Assembly: GCA_026415295.1 (NCBI GenBank)
Contig: JAOAHJ010000027.1
Location: forward strand, 1-46,922
Reading direction: 5' to 3'
Source of the DNA: Spirochaetota bacterium
Lineage (GTDB): Bacteria; Spirochaetota; JAAYUW01; JAOAHJ01
DNA: 46,922 nucleotides
Below, one piece after another: positions 1 through 7,435 of this stretch. The translations under genes and the position numbers were made by a program. The notes under the pieces were generated by a model, which was given only the letters and a program-made list of their open reading frames with translations, did not search any database and was not told the origin of the DNA. Numbering within the stretch: the first letter of the stretch is position 1; every line of letters starts with the position of its first letter.

Positions 1-261
1 ATTTTTAATATTATTATTGAAAAAGATCTTTTAATTTTTAATAATATAATTTTTTCATATTATTATTATGCAATTAAGTTTAATTTATATCAAAATATTA
101 ATATTTTGTATTCTAATAAGTTAGAAATTTCATTTATAAATAAAATTAATAATTTTAGTTATTATATGAATATTATTTATTATTTTAAGAATTTTTATTT
201 TAATCCCTTTTATAAAATAGATGGCTTATTTTTTCAGATAGGTATTAACATTATATTTTAA
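1..261 (+). CDS. C-terminal end of a probable outer-membrane beta-barrel protein (5' truncated)
   Basis: An open frame enters from the left edge and runs 86 codons to TAA at 259-261. The visible residues are rich in Ile, Asn, Phe and Tyr, and the protein ends in alternating hydrophobic residues closing on Phe (…FFQIGINIIF). A C-terminal aromatic residue on a final amphipathic strand is the usual BAM-recognition signal of Gram-negative outer-membrane barrels, so an outer-membrane protein is inferred. No domain can be named from this fragment. It converges on feoB, with 136 bp of AT-rich sequence between them and no clear terminator. Composition alone could mimic a beta-rich tail, so confidence is moderate. 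Confidence 0.5.
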   Translation: MFNIIIEKDLLIFNNIIFSYYYYAIKFNLYQNINILYSNKLEISFINKINNFSYYMNIIYYFKNFYFNPFYKIDGLFFQIGINIIF

Positions 262-397
262 TAATTTTTATTTAATTGGTTTGTTAAGATAGAAATACTT
301 AAAAAAATGAAAAGCATAATTTATTTTTTTAATGAGAAAAAAAAATAATGAATTTAATAAAAAAGAATTTTGATAAAAAAATAATGATAAGTAATTA

Positions 398-2479
398 TTA
401 GAAAAGTAAAATAATAATACTGTATAGTTTTAAAAATAAAAAAGTTACTATCCAAGCTACAAAAATAGGATATATTGTTCCAAAAATTGTCCAGAAAAAT
501 GATTTTGTTTCGTTTCTAATTGCTACTAAGGTTGATATACAAGGTACATATAAAGAAACAAAAATTAAGAAGCTTAAGGCAGTAATTGGTTCATAATGCA
601 AAGGTAAAATATTTATAAGGTTTCCACTATTAGCAAAAATTACACCTAAGGTGGAAATAACTAATTCTTTTGCAAAAAATCCACTAATTAAACTTAATGA
701 AAGTCTCCAATCAAAGTTTAAAGGTTTAAAAATGGGACTTAGAATTTTTGATATTTTTCCTGCAATACTTTTTTCAGTTCCATAAAATGATGGATTAGGG
801 AAATATGAAATAAACCAATATAATATTGTAAAAAAGAAAATAAGTGTTCCGGCTTTTTTAAGAAATTCTTTTACTTTTGGAATTGAATAGAAAAGAAGAT
901 TTTTTAGTATAGGCATTCTATATGGCGGAAGCTCAATAATTAATCCTTCTGAACTTTTTTTTAGAAATGTTTTATTGAGAATTAAAGCAGTAATAATAGA
1001 AAAAATAATACCTAAAAAGTATAAAAAAAACACTACAAAACTTTCATATTTTGAAAAGAAAGCAGAAGTAAAGATTAGATATATAGGTAGTCTCCCTGAG
1101 CAAGAGATCAATGGTATCATAAGAATTGTTTTAATTCTTTCCTCTTTTTTTTCAAGAGTCCTTGTTCCCATAATAGCAGGTACATTACATCCAAAACCAA
1201 GAATTAATGGTATGAAAGATTTTCCATGGAGACCTAATTTATGAAAAAATTTATCCACTAAAAAAGTAATTCTTGGAAAATAACCTATATCTTCAAGAAT
1301 TCCAAAAAGAAAAAACATTATAAAAATATATGGTAAAAGAATTAAAATATTTCCTATTCCAGAAATAATTCCATTATTTATTAATGAAATAATTAAATTA
1401 TTTTTTATAACATTTTCTATTGTATTTGAAAAATATAATAAAATATTTTCTATAATTGAAGAAAAGAAATCTCCTAATTTAAAGGTTAGAAAAAATACAA
1501 AAAATATAATTAAAAAAAATAAAGGTAAACCAATAAAATTATTTAATAATATGATATCAGGGGAAAATGTATAGTTTTTTCTTTTTATATTATTTTTACT
1601 TATTATTATCTCTTTTTCGATTCCTGCAGCAATGCTATAAATCCAAATATGAAAAATATCATCATATTTAAACTTTTTATAAAAATTATTTTTAATATTT
1701 GTTATTTTATTTAGTATTTCTTTTTCTAAGAGTTTACTTAAAAAATTAGAAATATCTTCATCGTTTTCAAAAAATTTTAATGAAAAGAATAGGGAAAAAT
1801 CTCTATATTTTATGTCAATATTTTCAAAAATTAACTTACTTAAATTTTCTAAATTATTTTTGATTTCAGAGTCTTCAATTGGTATTTTAAATACAGGGAA
1901 ATAATTATTTTCTTTTCTTCCATTTCCTATTGTTTCAAAATTGTAAAGATAATCTACTATGTTTTTTATTATCAAATTAAGTCCATTCTGTTTTCTTGCA
2001 TTAGCTTTTACAATTTTTGTATTTAGCATGGTGTTGAGTTTTTTTTCGTTTATATCTAAATTTTTTTCATTAAGTTCATCAATAAAGTTGAAGACTATTA
2101 TTATAGGTATATTAAGGGTTAAAATTTGAAAAGTTAAAAAAAGATGTCTTTGAATGTTGTTGCTATCAATAATATTGATAATTAGATTGGGTTTTTCATT
2201 TATTAAATAATCTCTTGTTATTTTTTCCTCTATTGTTAAGGAAGATAGACTATAAATTCCTGGTAGATCAACTATATTTATTATTTTGTTTCTTAGAGAA
2301 CTTAATTTAATCTTTGTATCGATATCAATTTCTTTTAAGTCATTATATTGTAAGAAACCTTCTTTTTTTTCAACTGTTACACCAGGCCAATTTCCTACAT
2401 GTTGATTAGATTTTGTTAGATAATTAAAAATAGTAGTTTTACCAGAATTTGGTTGACCAACTAAGGCTATCTTATACAT
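398..2479 (-). CDS. feoB: Ferrous iron transport protein B (FeoB)
   Basis: Inner-membrane Fe(II) permease with an N-terminal G domain; 693 residues, slightly shorter than many FeoBs. G1 is GQPNSGKT (residues 8-15), the G2 threonine lies in GNWPGVTVE (T35), G3 is DLPG (71-74), G4 is NFID (131-134, in place of the usual NxxD variant NMMD), and the SAR-like G5 region is KANARKQNG. The membrane half has both Gate regions: the first contains GCNVPAIMGTRT and the second YVPCISTL, each with the conserved Cys. The start has a clear AGGAGA site 7 nt upstream of the ATG. It is the last gene of dtxR-feoA-feoB, 56 bp after feoA, so iron-controlled co-expression is likely. Confidence 0.97.
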   Translation of the reverse strand: MYKIALVGQPNSGKTTIFNYLTKSNQHVGNWPGVTVEKKEGFLQYNDLKEIDIDTKIKLSSLRNKIINIVDLPGIYSLSSLTIEEKITRDYLINEKPNLIINIIDSNNIQRHLFLTFQILTLNIPIIIVFNFIDELNEKNLDINEKKLNTMLNTKIVKANARKQNGLNLIIKNIVDYLYNFETIGNGRKENNYFPVFKIPIEDSEIKNNLENLSKLIFENIDIKYRDFSLFFSLKFFENDEDISNFLSKLLEKEILNKITNIKNNFYKKFKYDDIFHIWIYSIAAGIEKEIIISKNNIKRKNYTFSPDIILLNNFIGLPLFFLIIFFVFFLTFKLGDFFSSIIENILLYFSNTIENVIKNNLIISLINNGIISGIGNILILLPYIFIMFFLFGILEDIGYFPRITFLVDKFFHKLGLHGKSFIPLILGFGCNVPAIMGTRTLEKKEERIKTILMIPLISCSGRLPIYLIFTSAFFSKYESFVVFFLYFLGIIFSIITALILNKTFLKKSSEGLIIELPPYRMPILKNLLFYSIPKVKEFLKKAGTLIFFFTILYWFISYFPNPSFYGTEKSIAGKISKILSPIFKPLNFDWRLSLSLISGFFAKELVISTLGVIFANSGNLINILPLHYEPITALSFLIFVSLYVPCISTLVAIRNETKSFFWTIFGTIYPIFVAWIVTFLFLKLYSIIILLF

Positions 2480-2535
2480 GTTTTGATCTCCTGTTTAATT
2501 AAAAAAATTATCAGGAAAAATATTTGTTAGATTTT

Positions 2536-2760
2536 CTAACTTATTTTTTGTCCATAAATTTTTTGAGCAATACCTCTGCCTAATGCAATCATTGATCCCT
2601 TAACATTTATTATTATTGGTCCTTTGTTTTCATTTTTTATCATTAATATTTCTTCACCAGATAAAAGTCCAAGATCTCTAAGTCTCCTAATAAGACCAGG
2701 TCCTCCGTTAATTTTATCTATTCTAAATCTTTCATTATTTTTTATTTCTGTTATACACAT
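2536..2760 (-). CDS. feoA: Ferrous iron transport protein A (FeoA)
   Basis: Small cytosolic SH3-like partner of FeoB; 74 residues, a normal size. The family pattern is visible: a central GPGLIRRLRDLGLLSGEEI segment (Gly-rich turn followed by an Arg/Leu/Gly stretch), then a beta-strand with IIINVKGSMIALGRGIA, matching the usual hydrophobic-V-x-G-s-x-iALg-x-x-lA ending. A GAGGGG ribosome site sits just ahead of the ATG. It lies directly upstream of feoB on the same strand, the standard order. FeoA is thought to modulate FeoB GTPase activity or assembly. Confidence 0.93.
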   Translation of the reverse strand: MCITEIKNNERFRIDKINGGPGLIRRLRDLGLLSGEEILMIKNENKGPIIINVKGSMIALGRGIAQKIYGQKIS

Positions 2761-2954
2761 TTTCCCCTCTTTTCTTATGATATTTTTCTTATAATATTTT
2801 ATTTAAAATATTTAAAATTGATATATTTAATTTTTTATATTTGTTGTTTTTTTATTGTAATTAAATTTTAAATTATATAAGATTTTTTTTATTTTTTATA
2901 AAATTTTATAAATAAATTAATAAATATAATTATTTAATTTTAAATTATTATCAT

Positions 2955-3335
2955 TTATTTTTTATAGTTTTTCATAAATTCTTCCATTTTTGAAATGGTT
3001 TCATTGGAAAGATAATGTTCGATTATACAAGCATCTTTGTAAGAGTTTTCTTCTGAAACATTTAATATTTTTATTAAAAAATTACTTATAAGATTATGTT
3101 TATTAAATATTTCATTAGCTTTTTTATATCCTTGGTCTGTAAGGTCAATATAGCCATACTTTTCATGGTCTATATAATTGTATTTAGATAATTCATTTAT
3201 TGCTTTATTGACTGAAGATTGCTTAACTTTTAAATATTCAGCTATATTTTTAACTCTAACTACTTTATGTTTAAGTAACAATATATATATGGCTTCAAGA
3301 TAATCTTCAAGACTTTGAGTTAAAATTTTATCCAT
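2955..3335 (-). CDS. DtxR/MntR-family metal-dependent transcriptional regulator
   Basis: A 126-residue winged-helix repressor with the dimerisation and metal-binding domain but without the C-terminal SH3 domain, so MntR-sized. Residues 7-17 (QSLEDYLEAIY) carry Asp11 and Glu14, equivalent to MntR Asp8 and Glu11. His80 fits the His77 (MntR)/His79 (DtxR) ligand. The second ligand cluster reads C103-x-x-E106-H107, as in DtxR (C102/E105/H106), where MntR has Glu in place of Cys. This hybrid ligand set makes metal preference uncertain, although the position upstream of feoAB argues for Fe(II). Start supported by GGAG 8 nt before the ATG. 194 bp separate it from feoA, so feoA could also have its own promoter. 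Confidence 0.9.
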   Translation of the reverse strand: MDKILTQSLEDYLEAIYILLLKHKVVRVKNIAEYLKVKQSSVNKAINELSKYNYIDHEKYGYIDLTDQGYKKANEIFNKHNLISNFLIKILNVSEENSYKDACIIEHYLSNETISKMEEFMKNYKK

Positions 3336-3433
3336 AATTTATACTCCATAAAATTATATTTAATAAATTTACTTTTATTTTTCATTTAATTAAAAATTTT
3401 GCCTTGTATAAAAAATATAGCTAATATAAAAAG

Positions 3434-3477
3434 ATTTAGCCTCAACCAAAATATAAAAAATATTTATAGGATGTCAA
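3434..3477 (-). promoter_or_regulatory. Promoter of the dtxR-type gene with candidate metal-repressor operator
   Basis: On the minus strand TTGACA (3472-3477) is followed after 18 bp by TATTTT (3448-3453), or after 17 bp by ATATTT. Overlapping the -10 and the start region is TTTGGTTGAGGCTAAA (3435-3450), which resembles a DtxR-type half-site pattern (TTAGGTTAGCCTAA). A repressor there would block initiation, fitting autoregulation and control of feoAB. The promoter is directly visible; the operator is inferred from position and loose similarity only. Confidence 0.45.
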
Positions 3478-3620
3478 GTAAAAATTTGAATTTTTTAATT
3501 TTTGAATAAAATTTAATTGTGAGGAATAATAAATATGTAAAGTAATTAATATTTTAATTTTATTTGTTATTTTATTAATTATTTTATAAAACGATATTTT
3601 GTAAAAAGAGGAATATTTTT

Positions 3621-5096
3621 ATGAAAAGGAATATTTTAATAATAGTATTTTTAATGCTAATAAATATTGTTTTTTTATCTCAAACAAATACTGACATAGA
3701 TAAGTTTGTTGAATTATGCAAAAATGGAAAAATTGATCAAATTAAAAAAGAGATTACAAAATTTAGTAATATTAATTTTCTTAATTCTGAAGGAATATCT
3801 CCACTTATGGCTGCTGCGGCTTATAATCCTGATGAACTTGTTGTTGATTTTCTTTTAGATAAAGGTGCCTTACATGAATTTAAGGATAAACTTGGCAACA
3901 CAGCTTCTTTATATGCTGCCAGATATAATAGGAATGAGCTTGTCATACAAACTTTAATAAATAGAGGATCAAGTGTTCATTGGCAAAATAATTATGGTCA
4001 AAATGCCTTAATGCTAGCGTCAAGATATAACCCAAATCCTCAAGTTATTTATATTTTAATAGCTAAAGGTGCAAGACTAGACCAAACTACAAATGATTAT
4101 TTTGGAATGTTACCAGTTATGTATGCTGCATTCAATCCTAATCCACAAATTATTTATATTTATATTGAGAAAGGCGTTAATTTAAATGTCAAAACTTATG
4201 ATGAATGGACACCTTTGATGTTTGCTGCTGCTTATAACCCAAATCACATTGTTCTTGAATATCTTTTGCAAAGAGGAGCTAATGTTAACGAAGTTAATAA
4301 AGATTATATGGATGCTTTAATGATTGCTGCAAAATTTAACGAAAATCCAGAAATAATTAAAACTATTTTAAAATTTGAACCTGATTTAAAAAGAAAAGAT
4401 TTAAATGGAATGAATGCTTTAATGCATGCTACTGCAAATAATAAAAATGTAGAAGTTATTAGAGTATTATTAAAATCAAAAATAAATATAAATGACTTTG
4501 ATAATAAAGGTTATAATGCTTTTCATCATGCAGTAAAATCAAATCAAAATATAGAAATAATTAATTTTTTGTTACAAAATGGTTTTAGTTTAAATACATT
4601 AACTTTAGATGGTTACAATCCAATTTCTATAGCTGCTAGATATAGAAGTGATCTTGATATATTTAGAATGCTTTTAAAAAATGGAGATAACATAAACCAT
4701 AAGATTAAAAATGGAGATACTCCATTGATGATTTCAATAAAATATAATAATAGTATTAATGTTATTGAATTTTTATTAAATAATAAAATATTAATTAATG
4801 AGTCTAATAATGATGGACAAAATGCTTTGCATTATGCTGTTTTAAGCAGTAATTCACTAGAATTAGCTAAATTGTTAATATCAAGAAATATAGAAATTAA
4901 TAAAAGAGATAAAAATGGTCAGACTCCACTAATATATGCTGCTAAATTTTTAACAAATTGGGATGTGATTGATATTTTATTAAAAGCAGGTGCAGATAAA
5001 AATATTAAAGATAATTTTGGAAAAACAGCTTATGATTATGCAAAAGAAAATCCATATTTATTGGATGATCAGGATAATTTAAATAAATTAAAATAA
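3621..5096 (+). CDS. Exported ankyrin-repeat protein, about 13 repeats
   Basis: 491 residues. A short basic N-terminus and hydrophobic core (residues 1-21) look like a signal peptide, so export to the periplasm or surface is likely. From about residue 50 to the end the protein is tandem ankyrin repeats of 33-35 residues, about 13 in all, with the usual G-x-x-P/A-L-x-x-A core and L-L-x-x-G-A turn (for example GISPLMAAAAY and LLKAGADKN). A distinctive NPN or NPD/NPH motif recurs after the first helix in repeats 1 and 3-5 (AAYNP, SRYNPN, AFNPN), so those repeats are probably recent duplications. AGAGGA lies 8 nt before the ATG. The binding partner is unknown; ankyrin arrays mediate protein contacts. 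It lies divergently from the iron cluster and is not obviously linked to it. Confidence 0.85.
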   Translation: MKRNILIIVFLMLINIVFLSQTNTDIDKFVELCKNGKIDQIKKEITKFSNINFLNSEGISPLMAAAAYNPDELVVDFLLDKGALHEFKDKLGNTASLYAARYNRNELVIQTLINRGSSVHWQNNYGQNALMLASRYNPNPQVIYILIAKGARLDQTTNDYFGMLPVMYAAFNPNPQIIYIYIEKGVNLNVKTYDEWTPLMFAAAYNPNHIVLEYLLQRGANVNEVNKDYMDALMIAAKFNENPEIIKTILKFEPDLKRKDLNGMNALMHATANNKNVEVIRVLLKSKININDFDNKGYNAFHHAVKSNQNIEIINFLLQNGFSLNTLTLDGYNPISIAARYRSDLDIFRMLLKNGDNINHKIKNGDTPLMISIKYNNSINVIEFLLNNKILINESNNDGQNALHYAVLSSNSLELAKLLISRNIEINKRDKNGQTPLIYAAKFLTNWDVIDILLKAGADKNIKDNFGKTAYDYAKENPYLLDDQDNLNKLK

Positions 5097-5269
5097 TTTT
5101 AATTATAAACATTGAAAAAAATAATACATAGTTTATAAATTTGATCAAATAATTTATATTAAAATTTAATTAGGAATACTAAGTACCTCTGCTTGCTAAG
5201 ATCTAATATATTAATAATTTCTTTAATTATCAATAAATTAAAATGAATAATGAAACAGAAGGACTTTTT

Positions 5270-6808
5270 ATGAGTTTAGGTTGTGATAATAAAAAATATG
5301 CATTAATAAGTGTTTTTGATAAAAATAATGTAGAAAAAATTGTAGAATTTTTAATTAAAAAAAAATATGAAATTATTTCAACTGGTGGGACTTTAAAGTA
5401 TTTAAGGGAAAAAGGTTTTAGTCCAATAGAAATCTCGGATTATACAGGATTTCCAGAAATCCTTGATGGTAGAGTTAAAACTCTTCATCCTAAAGTTCAT
5501 GCTGGTATTTTAAGTTTAAGAGATAAGATGGAACACATGGAAACTAATAAAAATTACAATATTCCATATATTGACTTTGTTGTTGTAAACCTTTATCCAT
5601 TTTTTGAAAAAGTTAATTCTGATTTAAGTTTTAATGAAAAAATTGAATTTATTGATATAGGAGGTCCAACACTTTTAAGAGCTGCTGCTAAAAATTTTAA
5701 AGATGTTGTTGTTTTATCTGATCCAAAAGATTATGAATTAGTTATAGATGAATTTGAAAGAAAAGAAAGTATATCTTATGAAACAAGAAAATATCTTGCT
5801 TTTAAAGTTTTTAATATGATTTCTAGCTATGATGCTTGTATATCTAATTTTTTGTATGATAAAAGTTATGGTTTTCCTGAGTATCTAAGTTTGTCTTATA
5901 AAAAAGATTTTGATTTAAGATATGGTGAAAATCCTCATCAAAAAGCATCCTTTTATATTGATTCTTATTATGATGGTTTTTTTAAAAATTTTGAAAAATT
6001 ACATGGCAAAGAATTATCTTACAATAATATTAAAGACATTGATGCAGCCTGGAAAATAGCTTGTGAGTTTGAAAACCCTGTTGCTGTTGGTGTAAAGCAC
6101 AATGTACCATGTTTTGTTGCAGTTGCTGATAATTTATACAATGCTTATTTAAAAGGGTTAAGATGTGATGATATTTCAATTTTTGGAGGAATAGTTGCTT
6201 TTAATGGAAAGGTATGTAGTGATCTTGCAAAGAAATTAAATGAAATATTTCTTGAAATTATTATTGCTAATGATTTTAGTGATGAAGCCTTATATATTCT
6301 AAAAAAGAAAAAGAATTTGAGAATTATAAAAATTAAAGATAATAAAATTAAACAAAAATATGATTTTTCTCCAGTTGATGGAGGAATACTTTTACAGGAA
6401 TATGATAATTTTTTATTTGAAGGTTTCAATGTTGTAACATCTAAAGTTCCAGATAACTATTTGAAAGATCAGATGATCTTTGCTTATAAAGTTGTTAAGT
6501 ATTGTAAATCAAATGCCATAGTTGTAACTACTGATTTTGCAACATCTGGTATTGCTGGAGGTCAAGTTAATAGAATTTGGGCAGCAAAACAAGCATTATC
6601 AAGAGCTAAAGATAGATTTAATCAAATTGATGTTCTTGCATCAGATGGTTTTTTCCCATTTCCAGATGTTGTTGAAGAAGCTCTAAAATATGGAGTTAAA
6701 GCTATTATTCAACCAGGAGGTTCAATAAAAGATAATGAATCTATAGAACTTGCGGAAAAAAATAACATAATTATGGTAATAACAAATACAAGGCATTTTA
6801 AACACTAA
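5270..6808 (+). CDS. purH: Bifunctional AICAR formyltransferase/IMP cyclohydrolase (PurH)
   Basis: Catalyses the last two steps of IMP synthesis. The N-terminal MGS-like cyclohydrolase domain (about 1-190) shows STGGT, DGRVKTLHPKVHAGIL and DIGGPTLLRAAAKN. The AICAR transformylase part (about 195-512) shows DLRYGENPHQ, the catalytic Lys-His in VGVKHNVPCF, WAAKQALSRAKDR and AIIQPGGSIKD. The usual K-H-x-N-P-C-G region is altered (N-V-P-C-F) while the KH pair is kept. I place the start at 5270, not at the in-frame ATG at 5243, because AGAAGGA sits 6 nt before 5270 and nothing precedes 5243; this gives 512 residues, a normal length. It is followed after 34 bp by the YbaK-type gene. Confidence 0.96.
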   Translation: MSLGCDNKKYALISVFDKNNVEKIVEFLIKKKYEIISTGGTLKYLREKGFSPIEISDYTGFPEILDGRVKTLHPKVHAGILSLRDKMEHMETNKNYNIPYIDFVVVNLYPFFEKVNSDLSFNEKIEFIDIGGPTLLRAAAKNFKDVVVLSDPKDYELVIDEFERKESISYETRKYLAFKVFNMISSYDACISNFLYDKSYGFPEYLSLSYKKDFDLRYGENPHQKASFYIDSYYDGFFKNFEKLHGKELSYNNIKDIDAAWKIACEFENPVAVGVKHNVPCFVAVADNLYNAYLKGLRCDDISIFGGIVAFNGKVCSDLAKKLNEIFLEIIIANDFSDEALYILKKKKNLRIIKIKDNKIKQKYDFSPVDGGILLQEYDNFLFEGFNVVTSKVPDNYLKDQMIFAYKVVKYCKSNAIVVTTDFATSGIAGGQVNRIWAAKQALSRAKDRFNQIDVLASDGFFPFPDVVEEALKYGVKAIIQPGGSIKDNESIELAEKNNIIMVITNTRHFKH

Positions 6809-6842
6809 TAACATCGATATTTTAATATAGAATAAGTTTAAT

Positions 6843-7304
6843 ATGGCTAAGACTAGAGCAATAGATTTTCTTCAAAAAAATAATATTAATTTTGAAGTAT
6901 TTGAATATAATTTTGAAAAAAAAGGAGCAGAATTTGCTGCTGAAGCTTTATCTGTACCATTAGAATCAATGATAAAATCTATTGTTATAAAAGATATAAA
7001 AAATTACGATTTTTATTTTTGCCTTATTGGTGGTGATAAGGAAATAGATTTAAAAAAATTAGCTTTTTTTTTAAAAACAAAAAAAGTTGAACTTGCTGAA
7101 GTTGATGAAGCTCAAAGAATTACTGGTTATCTTGTAGGAGGAATATCTCCATTTGGATCAAAAAATAAGTTAAAAGTTATAATTGATAAAAAATTGAGCA
7201 AATTTGAATATGTTTTCATAAATGGGGGTCAAAGAGGAGTTATATTAAAAATTAAATATATTGATTTAATAAAACTTCTTGATCCTTTAATTATTGAAAT
7301 ATAA
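6843..7304 (+). CDS. ybaK: YbaK/EbsC-family aminoacyl-tRNA deacylase
   Basis: 153 residues, the usual size for a stand-alone trans-editing deacylase that removes mischarged amino acids (Cys or Ala on tRNA-Pro in characterised members). Recognisable segments are the Lys-containing SMIKSIVIK strand, the signature TGYLVGGISPFG (about residues 98-109), and a final FINGGQRGVILKI strand like the YVSAGKRGL region of E. coli YbaK. It follows purH by 34 bp. No Shine-Dalgarno site is visible; a TAGAAT box lies 9 nt before the ATG, so it may be co-transcribed with purH or have a near-leaderless mRNA. The exact substrate cannot be read from sequence. Confidence 0.88.
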   Translation: MAKTRAIDFLQKNNINFEVFEYNFEKKGAEFAAEALSVPLESMIKSIVIKDIKNYDFYFCLIGGDKEIDLKKLAFFLKTKKVELAEVDEAQRITGYLVGGISPFGSKNKLKVIIDKKLSKFEYVFINGGQRGVILKIKYIDLIKLLDPLIIEI

Positions 7305-7401
7305 TTTTTCTTCAAAGTATTTTAATTTAATTAATTTCTTAATTCTTAATTTAGTTTTGTTTTATTTTTTTTTTTAAAAAAGCTAATGTTGTTTAATATT
7401 A

Positions 7402-7429
7402 TTGAAATTTTATTAATATTAAATATAAT
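7402..7429 (+). promoter_or_regulatory. Promoter of the nucleotide cyclase gene, predicting a leaderless mRNA
   Basis: TTGAAA (7402-7407), a 16-bp spacer, then a perfect TATAAT (7424-7429). Only 6 nt separate the -10 box from the ATG at 7436, so transcription would begin at or within a base or two of the start codon. The gene has no Shine-Dalgarno sequence, which agrees with a leaderless transcript. Confidence 0.55.
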
Positions 7430-7435
7430 AAAAAT

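Noticed and set aside
975-1244. Antisense ORF of 89 codons inside feoB
   Set aside because: Lies wholly within the conserved FeoB membrane domain, no recognisable protein features; frame shadow. The same applies to the opposite-strand ORFs inside purH, glmS, the ABC genes, prfB, pheT and the spiro-SPASM gene.
5243-5269. Upstream ATG for purH
   Set aside because: No ribosome site; AGAAGGA clearly serves the ATG at 5270, and the shorter protein has normal PurH length.
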